Below are positions 47,655 to 59,735 of a stretch of 64,000 bases of DNA, one piece after another. The stretch covers positions 142,002-206,001 of the forward strand of contig NZ_WSJB01000004.1 of the NCBI RefSeq assembly GCF_009763255.1, in the 5' to 3' direction. The number at the start of each line of letters is the position of its first letter. The first letter of the stretch is position 1. Position numbers and translations under genes: made by a program. This DNA is from Bordetella sp. 02P26C-1 (GTDB taxonomy: Bacteria; Pseudomonadota; Gammaproteobacteria; Burkholderiales; Burkholderiaceae_B). The notes under the pieces were generated by a model. The model saw only the letters and a program-made list of their open reading frames with translations. It was not told the origin of the DNA and did no database searches.

Positions 47655-48431
47655 ATGAAACGCTATGTGATGCTCGCCGCTGCTTGCGCGGTCGCGCTCC
47701 CCGCTTTTGCGCAGAACGTTGCAACGGTTAACGGCCAGCCGATCACTCAGCAGAGCCTGGATCAATTCGTCAAGCTGCTGGTGAGCCAAGGCGCCACTGA
47801 CTCGCCGCAATTGCGCGAGCAGGTCAAGCAAGAGATGATCAATCGTCAGATCTTTGTCCAAGCGGCAGAGAAAGACGGCATCGCCAAACAACCCGCCGTC
47901 CAGACCGAAATCGCCCTGGCGCGCGAAGGCATCCTGGTTCGCTCCTTGATGGCCGACTACCTGAAAAAGCACCCGATCACCGACAAGCAGATCGAGGCCG
48001 AGTACAACAAGCTCAAGACCCAACAAGGCGACCAGCAAGAGTACAAGGTCCGTCACATCCTGGTCGAGGATGAGAAGACCGCCAACGATCTGCTCGCTCA
48101 GATCAAGAAAGACAAGAAGAAATTCGCCGAGCTGGCCAAGAAAAACTCCAAGGATCCGGGTAGCGGCGCCAATGGCGGCGAACTCGGCTGGGCCTCGCCT
48201 GCCAACTACGTGCAGCCGTTCGCCGAGACGGTCAGCAGCCTGAAGAAAGGCCAACTGGCCGACAAGCCGGTGCAAACCCAATTCGGCTGGCACATCATCG
48301 AGGTCGAAGACACCCGCCCGGTTGAGTTCCCGCCGCTGGCCCAAGTCCGCCCGCAAATCGAGGAAATGCTGCGCCAGCAAGAGCTGGGCAAGTTCCAGAA
48401 AGAACTGCGCGAGAAAGCGGTCATCAAGTAA
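47655..48431 (+). CDS. Periplasmic parvulin-type prolyl isomerase / chaperone (Par27-like)
   Basis: Peptidyl-prolyl isomerase of 258 residues. The signal peptide ends at AFA (residue 19). An N-terminal chaperone-like helical part covers about 20-125, the parvulin domain is at about 131-222 (RHILVEDEKTANDLL, FAELAKKNSKDPGSGANGGELGW, QFGWHIIEV) and a charged C-terminal helix follows. Size and layout match Par27 of Bordetella pertussis, which helps outer-membrane and autotransporter proteins. AAAGGAAAA is the ribosome site. Confidence 0.92.
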   Translation: MKRYVMLAAACAVALPAFAQNVATVNGQPITQQSLDQFVKLLVSQGATDSPQLREQVKQEMINRQIFVQAAEKDGIAKQPAVQTEIALAREGILVRSLMADYLKKHPITDKQIEAEYNKLKTQQGDQQEYKVRHILVEDEKTANDLLAQIKKDKKKFAELAKKNSKDPGSGANGGELGWASPANYVQPFAETVSSLKKGQLADKPVQTQFGWHIIEVEDTRPVEFPPLAQVRPQIEEMLRQQELGKFQKELREKAVIK

Positions 48432-48721
48432 GTCGGAGAACAGGCTGACCGGGGCTGCGTCCCGGTCACGCGTTCTTTAGCAACCGACGCGGCAGCACCC
48501 CGCGGTAGCGTCGGCCAAATGCCCGGACAGGCGAGCCGGCATCCAAAGCGTTGGATTAACTCCCCGCTTGCGATGCCGCTCAAACGCCGGGCATTTATGC
48601 TTTTGGCAAGGGTCGCATTACGCTGACCGTGGGCGGATATCCGCCCACGTCGAATGCCGAGGGTGATGGCGCGGGGATACCCCCGAGGAACGCGAGACGC
48701 TCCACAAGTTTGCCTTATCCC
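48432..48721. other. Hairpin-rich convergent intergenic region between par27 and ligA
   Basis: 290 bases without a gene. From left to right: a terminator-like hairpin at 48446-48468; arms AAATGCCCGG and CCGGGCATTT at 48517-48526 and 48587-48596 that enclose a second, imperfect stem (48533-48543 with 48572-48581) and a small ATCCAA/TTGGAT hairpin; then a perfect 22-base palindrome at 48628-48649 centred on GATATC. It could hold terminators for both genes or a small structured RNA. Confidence 0.6.
48446..48468 (+). terminator. Probable terminator of par27
   Basis: TGACCGGG (48446-48453) and CCCGGTCA (48461-48468) form an 8-base stem with a 7-base loop, 15 bases after the stop, followed by CGCGTTCTTT. 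The T-run is weak. Confidence 0.55.
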
Positions 48722-51876
<3,155 letters not shown>

Positions 51877-51922
51877 GTGTCAATCCTGCGCTGTGATGAC
51901 AGCGCCCTTTCGTTTGTAGTGG

Positions 51923-54900
51923 TTATGCGGCTTCGGAGGCCATTTGCACGGCCGAATCAATATCTACAGCAACGATACGCGAAACCCCTTGCTCTTGCAT
52001 GGTTACGCCGACCAGTTGCTTGGCCATCTGCATTGCGATTTTGTTATGGGATATGAACAAGAACTGCGTTTGCTCGCTCATGCTGCTCACCAAATTGGCG
52101 TAGCGTTCGGTGTTGGCGTCGTCCAAAGGCGCGTCCACTTCGTCCAACAGACAGAAGGGCGCGGGATTGAGTTTGAACAACGCGAACACCAGTGCCGTCG
52201 CGGTCAAGGCTTTTTCACCTCCGGATAACAAGTGAATCGTACTGTTGCGCTTGCCGGGCGGTTGTGCCATCACCTGCACGCCCGCATCCAGGATCTCGTC
52301 CCCAGTCATGATGAGCTTGGCTTCTCCCCCACCAAACAGCTTGGGGAAAAGCTCGCCGAAATGACCGTTGACCGTATTGAACGTGGCCTGCAAGAGATCG
52401 CGGGTTTCGCGATCGATCTTGCGAATGGCGTCTTCCAGTGTGGAAATCGCGGTCAGCAAATCCTGCTGCTGCGAGTCCAAAAATTCTTTCCGTTCCCGCG
52501 CGGCGTTGAGTTCATCGAGTGCAGCAAGGTTGACCGAACCCAGCGCATCGATCTGGCGCGAGATGCGCCCGACTTCCGATTGCAGCCAACTTGCGCGGCG
52601 CCATTCGTCCGGCATCTCGGCCAGCGATTGGGCGAGCTCCTCGCGATTGACTTCGCGGGCATTGAGTTGTTCGGTAAATTGCTCTTCGGCCAGTCGCGCA
52701 GCTTGTTCTTGCAGCTGCAGCTCGGTGATGCGCGCGCGCAGCGGTTCCAGGGCGCGCTCCTGCTGCATGCGGTCCTCGTCGGCGCCACGCAGCAAGGCCG
52801 CCAGATTGTCCAGCTCTTGACGGGCGCGCGTCAGCGCCTCCTCTCGTTCGGCCCGAAGTTCCAGCGCTTCCTGCAGACCCGCCTTGGAAGCCGACTCATC
52901 GAACTCGGCGAGCTCGGCTTGCAATTGTTCCAGTTCCTGCGCGCCGCGTTGGCTCTGGTCTATGGCCAACTGGCGGTTGCGCTGCAGATCCGCGATGCGG
53001 CTTTGGATCGCCCGTTCAGCGAACTCGGATTCCTGCGCCGCGCGTTCCAGCTCACGCAGCCGGTTGCGGGCGGCTTCGGCCTCGGCGGCGAGGTCTTCGC
53101 CGGCCATCTCCGCATCGGCAAAACGCGATTGATGCTCGGCCAGCTCTTCGTCCAAGGTCTCGAAACGGGCTTCGGCCTCTTCGCGCGTGGCACGCAGGTC
53201 TTCTTCGTGCGCGGCGATTTCTTCCAGGTCCTGACGCAGGCGCGCGGCGCGTTCGCCGGACTGCGCGGCCTGCTGCTGCAAGCGCGCGTGTTCGAGCTGA
53301 ATGTCGTGCAAGCGGCGCGTCAGTTCCACGACCCGCTGACGCGCAGGCACGATGGCCTGCGACACTTGCTGCCAGGCACTTTCGGCACGGGCGACCGCTG
53401 CACGGGCCTGGTCGGCGATCAGCTGATGCGCCTTGATCTCGCGCTGCAGATTCTCGATTTCCTGCTGACGGGCCAACATCCCGGCCTGCTCGGAGTCCGG
53501 TGCGTAAAAGCGCACGCTATGCGCATCGACCAGATGGCCGGCGCGCACGACGAGGGACGCGCCCGGCGGCAGGCTCGCGCGCGCGGCCAACGCCTCACCC
53601 ATATCGGTGGCCGTGTAGACATTGCGCAGCCAATCGTTGAGCAAGGTGCGCAGGTCCGGATCGGTTACCCGCAACAGGCTCGACAACGGCGTCAGGCCTG
53701 GCTCGCTGGCCGGCGCGGGCGCGGCCGCGGGAACTTGATAGAAAGCCAGACGCGCGGGCGGCGCATCTTCGGCGAAGGCACGCGACCAGTCCAGATTGCG
53801 CACTTCCATGGCCGCCATGCGTTCGCGCAGGACCGATTCGAGGGCGTTCTCCCAGCCGGGTTCGATATGCAGCTTCTGCCACAACCGCGCCAGGCCAGTC
53901 AGTTCATGCTTGGCGAGCCACGGTTCCAGCGCGCCCTGCTTCTGCACGTCTTCTTGTAGCTTGACCAGGGCCGCCAGCCGGGCTTCGAGCCGCGCCAGAT
54001 TCTGGGCGTCTTGCTGAGCCGCCGACTGCGCGCGGCTGCGCTCGGCATCGGCTTGCGGAATCTTTGCTTCGAGGGTGGCGAGTTCTTCCTGAGACTCTTG
54101 CAGCTGATCTTCGGCCACGGCGCGATCGCCTGCCAGCTGCTCCAACTCGGCCGGGTCGGGACTATGCAGCTCGCGCAATTCCTGCTGCAGCCGTTCACGG
54201 CGCTGCTCCAGGTTTTGCAGCTGACGATCGGCGTCACGCTGGGTTTGCGCGGCCAAGGCCAGATTTTGCTCGACGCGCGCCAGCGCCGCACGCATTTCGT
54301 CGCGCGACGCAGCGGCCTCCCGCACGCGCGCTTCCGTCGAGGGCAGACCCGCCTGAGCGTCCTCGGCTCGCGCGCGCGCTTCCTCGCTGCGGGCGACCGC
54401 GGCGGCGAGGTCTTCCTCTGCCTGAGCGATCTGCTCGACGCAATGTTCCTGCTGCGACTCCCATTCCGCGATCTGCTGCTGCAGCTGTTCGCGCCGGGCG
54501 TGCAGTCGATTGCGGGAATCCACCACGTGGCGGATCTCCGCCTCGAGTCGGCTGACCTGGGAATTTGCCTCGTAGAGCGCGCCTTGTGCCGCGTGCACCG
54601 CGTCGCTGGCGGCGTAATGCGCCTGGCGTCGCGACTCCAACTCAAGCTCGCCCGAGCGCAGGTTGGCGATGGCGGCTTCCAGATTGGTCTGGGCCTGCGC
54701 CATTTCCTGGCTCTTGCGCTGACGTTCATCGCGCGCACCGGTTTCCTTGAGCAGCCACAGCGCGAATTGTTTTTTCTCGCCGTCGGCTTGCAGTTCCCGG
54801 TACTGGCGCGCTACTTCGGCCTGGGCCTCGAGTTTTTCCAGCTGCGAACCCAACTCGCGCAGGATGTCTTCGACCCGGGTCAGGTTCTCGCGGGTGTCGG

Positions 54901-55453
54901 ACAACCGGTTTTCGGTCTCGCGCCGCCGCTCTTTATAGCGGGAGACGCCCGCCGCTTCCTCGAGAAATACCCGCAGTTCCTCAGGGCGTGCCTCGATCAG
55001 GCGGTTGATCATCCCCTGCCCGATGATGGCATATCCGCGCGCGCCCAAGCCGGTGCCCAGGAAGATATCGTGAATATCCCGACGGCGTACCTGCTGGTTA
55101 TTCACGTAATAGCTGCTGGTGCCGTCGCGAGTGAGCACCCGGCGCACGGCGATCTCGGAATAGGCGCTCCACTGGCCCGCGGCACGGCCCTCGCTATTAT
55201 CGAATACCATCTCGACAGAGGCGCGCGCGGCGGGCTTGCGGTGGCCGGAGCCGTTAAAAATCACGTCTTGCATGGATTCACCACGCAATTCGGACGCTTT
55301 GGCCTCACCCAACACCCACCTGACCGCGTCGATGATGTTAGATTTACCGCAGCCGTTCGGCCCGACTACCCCGACCAGCTGACTGGGAACGGGGATGACG
55401 GTCGGATCGACGAACGACTTAAATCCGGCAAGTTTTAATTGAGTCAGGCGCAC
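51923..55453 (-). CDS. smc: Chromosome segregation protein SMC
   Basis: Condensin ATPase that compacts and separates sister chromosomes. The 1176-residue protein has the N-terminal Walker A GPNGCGKSN at about 31-39, two long coiled coils on each side of a hinge (about 520-660, including VGRLRVTDPDL-like segments), and the C-terminal signature LSGGEKALTATALVFAL with Walker B FCLLDEVDAPLDD. The start is GTG at 55453 because the family opens MRLTQLKLAGFKSF. It precedes zipA and ligA on the same strand. Confidence 0.97.
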   Translation of the reverse strand: MRLTQLKLAGFKSFVDPTVIPVPSQLVGVVGPNGCGKSNIIDAVRWVLGEAKASELRGESMQDVIFNGSGHRKPAARASVEMVFDNSEGRAAGQWSAYSEIAVRRVLTRDGTSSYYVNNQQVRRRDIHDIFLGTGLGARGYAIIGQGMINRLIEARPEELRVFLEEAAGVSRYKERRRETENRLSDTRENLTRVEDILRELGSQLEKLEAQAEVARQYRELQADGEKKQFALWLLKETGARDERQRKSQEMAQAQTNLEAAIANLRSGELELESRRQAHYAASDAVHAAQGALYEANSQVSRLEAEIRHVVDSRNRLHARREQLQQQIAEWESQQEHCVEQIAQAEEDLAAAVARSEEARARAEDAQAGLPSTEARVREAAASRDEMRAALARVEQNLALAAQTQRDADRQLQNLEQRRERLQQELRELHSPDPAELEQLAGDRAVAEDQLQESQEELATLEAKIPQADAERSRAQSAAQQDAQNLARLEARLAALVKLQEDVQKQGALEPWLAKHELTGLARLWQKLHIEPGWENALESVLRERMAAMEVRNLDWSRAFAEDAPPARLAFYQVPAAAPAPASEPGLTPLSSLLRVTDPDLRTLLNDWLRNVYTATDMGEALAARASLPPGASLVVRAGHLVDAHSVRFYAPDSEQAGMLARQQEIENLQREIKAHQLIADQARAAVARAESAWQQVSQAIVPARQRVVELTRRLHDIQLEHARLQQQAAQSGERAARLRQDLEEIAAHEEDLRATREEAEARFETLDEELAEHQSRFADAEMAGEDLAAEAEAARNRLRELERAAQESEFAERAIQSRIADLQRNRQLAIDQSQRGAQELEQLQAELAEFDESASKAGLQEALELRAEREEALTRARQELDNLAALLRGADEDRMQQERALEPLRARITELQLQEQAARLAEEQFTEQLNAREVNREELAQSLAEMPDEWRRASWLQSEVGRISRQIDALGSVNLAALDELNAARERKEFLDSQQQDLLTAISTLEDAIRKIDRETRDLLQATFNTVNGHFGELFPKLFGGGEAKLIMTGDEILDAGVQVMAQPPGKRNSTIHLLSGGEKALTATALVFALFKLNPAPFCLLDEVDAPLDDANTERYANLVSSMSEQTQFLFISHNKIAMQMAKQLVGVTMQEQGVSRIVAVDIDSAVQMASEAA

Positions 55454-55740
55454 AGTACGATAATCGGGACGGGTGGGGTTAAACGAAAAGCGTTAAACAG
55501 ACCTGCCCTACAGATAGCAACCCCGGCATGGCGAACCCAGCCGGGTAATGGCCCCCGGGCCAAACAAGGCGAATCTTGAGTGGATCGTATGATACCCCAG
55601 CCAGTCGAGCGTCCCCCGGATGAACCCGGGCGAGGCACCACCGTCTGAATCGCAGACGCTATACTCGCTCACACTTTTTTTCCTCCTACACCATTTTTTA
55701 ACCTGTCGCCCTCGCGGCGACGGCCACTGAGGATTGTCCT
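55454..55740. promoter_or_regulatory. 287-base divergent regulatory region between smc and lplT
   Basis: No gene is seen. It should hold promoters for both neighbours. Candidate lplT elements are described at 55642-55665. A pair of related words (GTTAAAC and GCGTTAAAC) flanks GAAAA near 55478-55498 on the smc side. Confidence 0.5.
55642..55665 (+). promoter_or_regulatory. Candidate lplT -10 box with an overlapping inverted repeat
   Basis: TATACT at 55660-55665 is a good -10 sequence, 75 bases before lplT. Directly upstream, CGTCTG-AATCG-CAGACG (55642-55658) is a perfect 6-5-6 inverted repeat in the place of the spacer, where a repressor or a MerR-type regulator could bind. No clear -35 is visible. 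Confidence 0.35.
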
Positions 55741-57051
55741 TTGAAACGTGGGTTTTATCTGGTCATGGCGGCTCAGGCCTTTTCGTCCTTGGCGGACAAT
55801 GCGCTGTTTATCGCCGCGATCGCCCTGATTCTGGAACTGAACGGTCCGGACTGGATGGCTCCCATCATGAAATGGTCGTTCGCGCTGGCGTACGTGGTGT
55901 TGGCGGCGTTCGTGGGCGCCGTGGCGGATTCGTTCCCCAAGGGCCGGGTCATGTTCGCGACCAACGCGCTCAAGGTCACGGGCTGCCTGCTGATGTTTTT
56001 GTACGCGAGCGTGGGCGTTCCTGGCGAATACCAGACCTACCTGGTCTGCATCGCCTATGGACTGGTCGGCGTGGGCGCCGCGGCCTATTCGCCGGCCAAG
56101 TACGGCATCGTGACAGAAATGCTGCCGCCAGAGTTGCTCGTCAAGGGCAATAGCTGGATCGAAGGCCTGACGGTGTTTTCCATCATCCTCGGCACCGTGC
56201 TGGGTGGCGTGCTCATTTCGCCGGCCGCCTCAAGCTTTTTCCTGGAGCATCACGTCATCGGCGGCTGGGTCCATACCCCGGCCGAGGCCGCGATTCTGGT
56301 GATCGCGTGTGTTTATCTCATTGCCGCGGCTTGCAATCTGCTGATTCCGAACACGCACGTGCACTACCCACCTCAGCAGAAAAACGTCATCAAGCTCACC
56401 AAGACCTTCGCCAGCTACGTGCGCGTGCTGTGGCAGGACAAACTCGGTCAGATTTCGCTGGCGGTAACCACCCTGTTCTGGGGCGCCGGCGCGGTGCTGC
56501 AGCTCATCGTGATCGAATGGGGCAAGCAGCATCTGGGCTATCGTCTGGACGAGGCATCCATGCTGATGGGCGTCGCGGCAGTCGGCACCGTGGTGGGATC
56601 GATCCTCGCGGGGCGCATTCCGCTGCGCAAGGCATTGACGGTACTGCCGATCGGCGCGCTCATGGGCGTCGTGGTGCTCTTCATGCCCGTCGTTCATAGC
56701 ACCTGGTCGGTCTATTCGATATTGCTTCTGACGGGCGGCTTGGCGGGCTTTTTCGTCGTGCCGATGAATGCGCTGCTACAGCATCGCGGCCATGTGCTGC
56801 TGTCGGCCGGCCACTCGATCGCCGTGCAGAACTTCAACGAACAGCTCAATATCCTGCTGATGGTCGCCGTCTACACGCTGATGTTGTGGCTCGAGATGCC
56901 CATCAATACCGTCATCGTGCTGTTTGGCCTGTTAGTCGCCATCCTGATGCTGATCTTCATGCGCTGGAGCCGCCGCAATCTGTCGGCTAATCCGTCCCTG
57001 CGCGATCAGATCGGACAAGAAGGCCATGGAAAGGCGCTGAATCAGCATTGA
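55741..57051 (+). CDS. lplT: Lysophospholipid transporter LplT
   Basis: Major-facilitator protein that flips lysophosphatidylethanolamine inward for re-acylation. The 436-residue protein has about 12 membrane helices and begins KRGFYLVMAAQAFSSLADNALF, the family signature. The start codon is TTG at 55741, supported by GAGGAT six bases upstream; no better ATG or GTG is near. In enterics lplT is next to the acyltransferase gene aas; here it is followed by a convergent glycosylase gene and stands alone. Confidence 0.93.
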   Translation: MKRGFYLVMAAQAFSSLADNALFIAAIALILELNGPDWMAPIMKWSFALAYVVLAAFVGAVADSFPKGRVMFATNALKVTGCLLMFLYASVGVPGEYQTYLVCIAYGLVGVGAAAYSPAKYGIVTEMLPPELLVKGNSWIEGLTVFSIILGTVLGGVLISPAASSFFLEHHVIGGWVHTPAEAAILVIACVYLIAAACNLLIPNTHVHYPPQQKNVIKLTKTFASYVRVLWQDKLGQISLAVTTLFWGAGAVLQLIVIEWGKQHLGYRLDEASMLMGVAAVGTVVGSILAGRIPLRKALTVLPIGALMGVVVLFMPVVHSTWSVYSILLLTGGLAGFFVVPMNALLQHRGHVLLSAGHSIAVQNFNEQLNILLMVAVYTLMLWLEMPINTVIVLFGLLVAILMLIFMRWSRRNLSANPSLRDQIGQEGHGKALNQH

Positions 57052-57153
57052 GCGGCTAGGTCGTTGGAAGCTGAACTCGCAATGGGGACGTCCGCATAGG
57101 GCACAAAATCACCTCGCGCGCGCCCCGTCGGAAGCAGGCTCCCCGGTTGCGCG

Positions 57154-58281
57154 CTAAACGGTCGATACCACAGCCAATTGCAGGTCCTGCCACGCCCGCG
57201 CCTTTTCCAGCGGGCTGCGCAGCAGATAAGCCGGGTGATAGCTCACGATCACGGGGATGCGCACCCCGGCTTCTGTGGTCCACACATGTTGGCGTCCGCG
57301 CAAATTGCCGATCGTGGCATCCGTGCCCAGCAAGGTCTGCGCGGCGAATCTGCCCACCACCAGGATGCGTTCGGGCTGAATCATTTCGATTTGGCGCTTG
57401 AGGTACGGACTACAGGCCGCGATTTCCTCGGGCTTCGGGTTGCGATTCCCGGGGGGCCGGCACTTGATGACGTTCGCGATAAAAACGTTCTCGTCGCGGC
57501 TCATGCCGACCGAGCGCAGCATCGCGTCCAGCAGCTGACCAGAGCGGCCGACAAACGGAAGCCCCCGACGATCTTCTTGCTCGCCCGGCGCCTCGCCAAT
57601 GACCATCCAGCGCGCTGGCCGCGCGCCCATGCCGAAAACCGCGTGACGGCGCCCCTGGCAGAGCTGGCATGCCGTGCAAACCTCGACCTGTGCGCGTAAC
57701 CCGTCCAGATCGGGGGCAGCAGCGGCGATTTCGACGGTCGAGACGGAAGCGCCGGCAAGCAATTCCGCGCTTGCCACGGCAATGGGCGGCGACGGGACAG
57801 GACGCGAAGGCGGTACCGTCTCCGGACGCGCCGATGGCGCAGCGGTGGAATGTGTTCCAGGCGCAGCCGCGGCAGGGGTTCCAGGCGCGCCGGCGGAACG
57901 TGTTCCAAGCGCAGCGGCGGGAGGGGTTCCAGTCGAAGCCGACGAAGGCAACGCCGTCGACGCCGTGGCATCCGGAGCCGGGCCAGATAAAGAGCGCGCA
58001 GCTGGCGCACCAGTAGGGAACGAACGCGGAGAGCCTGACGACGCCGGCCGACCTGCGGTCATCAACCGCGACCCGGCATCCGACTCGGACTCGGTCGCTC
58101 GCGCCTCGGCCATCGGCAGCCAGGTCTTTTCGATCCCGATTTCCCGCAACCACAGCTTCTGCAGCGCATTGATACGCGGGGCGCCCAGGGCGCCGACGGA
58201 CGCGACTGGGCCGTTTTCCATGGCCTGATCCGCTTCGGTCGCCGTCGCCACCCCGGCATCCCCGGCTATTTCCGAAGTCAT
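57154..58281 (-). CDS. Uracil-DNA glycosylase, family 4 (iron-sulfur type), with long low-complexity N-terminal part
   Basis: Removes uracil from DNA. Of 375 residues the catalytic domain is the last 190 or so: Fe-S cysteines in CTACQLCQGR, the catalytic block GEAPGEQEDRRGLPFVGRSGQLLD, VIKCRPPGNRNPKPEE with a further Cys, and YHPAYLLRSP. The N-terminal 55 or so residues (ALQKLWLREIGIEKTWLP) are conserved-looking, and between them lies a Ser/Pro/Ala/Thr-rich linker of about 130 residues that contains in-frame DNA repeats. The start at 58281 overlaps the tsaB-rimI stop by ATGA. Confidence 0.92.
   Translation of the reverse strand: MTSEIAGDAGVATATEADQAMENGPVASVGALGAPRINALQKLWLREIGIEKTWLPMAEARATESESDAGSRLMTAGRPASSGSPRSFPTGAPAARSLSGPAPDATASTALPSSASTGTPPAAALGTRSAGAPGTPAAAAPGTHSTAAPSARPETVPPSRPVPSPPIAVASAELLAGASVSTVEIAAAAPDLDGLRAQVEVCTACQLCQGRRHAVFGMGARPARWMVIGEAPGEQEDRRGLPFVGRSGQLLDAMLRSVGMSRDENVFIANVIKCRPPGNRNPKPEEIAACSPYLKRQIEMIQPERILVVGRFAAQTLLGTDATIGNLRGRQHVWTTEAGVRIPVIVSYHPAYLLRSPLEKARAWQDLQLAVVSTV
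57852..57931 (-). repeat. In-frame tandem repeat in the glycosylase linker
   Basis: On the plus strand GTGTTCCAGGCGCAGC..., GGGTTCCAGGCGCGCC..., GTGTTCCAAGCGCAGC... and GGGTTCCAG... recur about every 24 bases, with a closer match every 48 bases. In protein terms it repeats Gly-Thr with Ala/Pro between. It is a multiple of three long, so copy-number change would keep the frame. Confidence 0.75.
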
Positions 58282-59606
58282 AGCGGCGCTCCGGCCCCGT
58301 CCAGCGCTTTCTGCATCACCCACGCATCCTCGCGCGCGCCTTGCCCATTGGGGTAATAACCCCGCCGCACGCCGATGCGCTGAAAGCCGATTTTTTCGTA
58401 AAACGCCAATGCCGGCACATTAGACGGCCGCACTTCCAGCATCACGGCGGGCAGCCCCTGTTCGCGCGCGATGCCTTCGCACCACCGCATAAGCAGACTG
58501 CCATACCCCTGCCGATGCTGGGTACGCGCCACGCCGATGACCAGCAGATGCGCTACATCCGGTGCCAACATCACGAGGCAAAAGCCCACGACCTTGCCGC
58601 CCTGCCGCAATACACAGGCCTCGTAGCCTGACGCCAACGCATCGGCAAAATTGCCGCGCGTCCACGGAAAAGCCTGCAAATTCGCCTCGATGTCAGCGAC
58701 AGCATCGACATCGGCCTCTGTCATGGGTTCAAGCACCGGCGCGGACAATGCCGGCGCCGCCTTGGGGTTGCCACCCAGCCCGCGCTCGCGCTCGGCGGTG
58801 GTAAAGGCGACTTTATCCCGTACATATAGCGGTGCGGCCAGTTCCGGCGGCTGGGCCTCGCCCCGCAACCACGCCTCGCGCGCCAGCTGCGCGACCGAAG
58901 TGGCTTGCGGCCTTGCGGCATCGCTAAGACGCCAATCTGACGGCAGAGCCATCCGGTCTGAGTAAACCTGCCACGCATCGCCCGCCGCGTGCAGCGTCGG
59001 TGCACTCGAGGGGCTCGCGCAGCCCCCCACCAGCCCGCCCGTCAGGCCATCCACCAGACCATAGGTCAAGTCGTGCGCCAGCCCCTCTTCTTGGCTCTGC
59101 TCAGACCAAACCGACAAATAATGCAAAGACCACGGCACGATTTCCTCGGCCGCAATCAGCATCGGCGACTGCAAGGTAATCCAGGCGTGCTCGGGATCCG
59201 CGCTACGCAGATAGGCGGCCAGATAGACCTCGTTCATGCGAGCGTCCAGCGCCACCAGCACGATGTCGCCGGCCTGCGCCCCGGCCGCCTCGGCCACGGC
59301 CAGGTGAGACACGACCGGCACCACGGGAATATTCAATGCCAATCCCATGCCCTGCGCCACGCCACACGCCACGCGCAAGCCCGTGAACCCACCCGGCCCT
59401 TGCCCGAACGCGACGGCGTGCAAATCGGCGGGCGTCAGCCCCGCCGCCTTGAGCAGCTCATCCGCCATCGGCAAGAGGCGTTCCGCATGCTCCTGAGTGC
59501 CCTCGTGTTCCAGCACGGTGACCACAGATCCCGCCGCGGTTTCGCGCAGCAATGCGACCCCGCAGCGCGAGGACGACGTTTCGAGGGCTAAGAGGTTTAA
59601 ATTCAT
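58278..59606 (-). CDS. tsaB-rimI: Fused TsaB-RimI
   Basis: The N-terminal half (about 1-285) is TsaB, partner of TsaD in N6-threonylcarbamoyl-adenosine modification of tRNA (ALETSSSRCGVALL, FGQGPGGFTGLRVACG). The C-terminal half (about 295-442) is the GNAT acetyltransferase RimI that acetylates ribosomal protein S18 (VARTQHRQGYGSLLMR is the acetyl-CoA loop, NVPALAFYEKIGF motif B). The fusion of the two is known in Bordetella and Achromobacter. A Gly/Leu-rich insertion (YGLVDGLTGGLVGGCASPSS) lies near residue 190. I set the start at 59606 (MNLNLLALETS). Confidence 0.94.
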   Translation of the reverse strand: MNLNLLALETSSSRCGVALLRETAAGSVVTVLEHEGTQEHAERLLPMADELLKAAGLTPADLHAVAFGQGPGGFTGLRVACGVAQGMGLALNIPVVPVVSHLAVAEAAGAQAGDIVLVALDARMNEVYLAAYLRSADPEHAWITLQSPMLIAAEEIVPWSLHYLSVWSEQSQEEGLAHDLTYGLVDGLTGGLVGGCASPSSAPTLHAAGDAWQVYSDRMALPSDWRLSDAARPQATSVAQLAREAWLRGEAQPPELAAPLYVRDKVAFTTAERERGLGGNPKAAPALSAPVLEPMTEADVDAVADIEANLQAFPWTRGNFADALASGYEACVLRQGGKVVGFCLVMLAPDVAHLLVIGVARTQHRQGYGSLLMRWCEGIAREQGLPAVMLEVRPSNVPALAFYEKIGFQRIGVRRGYYPNGQGAREDAWVMQKALDGAGAPL

Positions 59607-59655
59607 AGATTTGGATTGTACGGAATCCCGGCTCGTCCCCTTCGACAAATAGGGA

Positions 59656-59684
59656 TTTCAACCGTAATGCGCAATGTGTAATAT
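59656..59684 (+). promoter_or_regulatory. Likely promoter of risA
   Basis: TTTCAA (59656-59661) and TAATAT (59679-59684), 17 bases apart, lie about 50 bases before the risA start in the divergent gap to tsaB-rimI. Confidence 0.4.
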
Positions 59685-59735
59685 CTTGTGAATACCCACT
59701 AGCCGACGATTCTTGTCACTGTTACATTTCCGGCC

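Noticed and set aside
52232..53959. Open frame of 575 codons antisense to smc
   Set aside because: Shadow of the smc coiled coil; no domain and no start signals.
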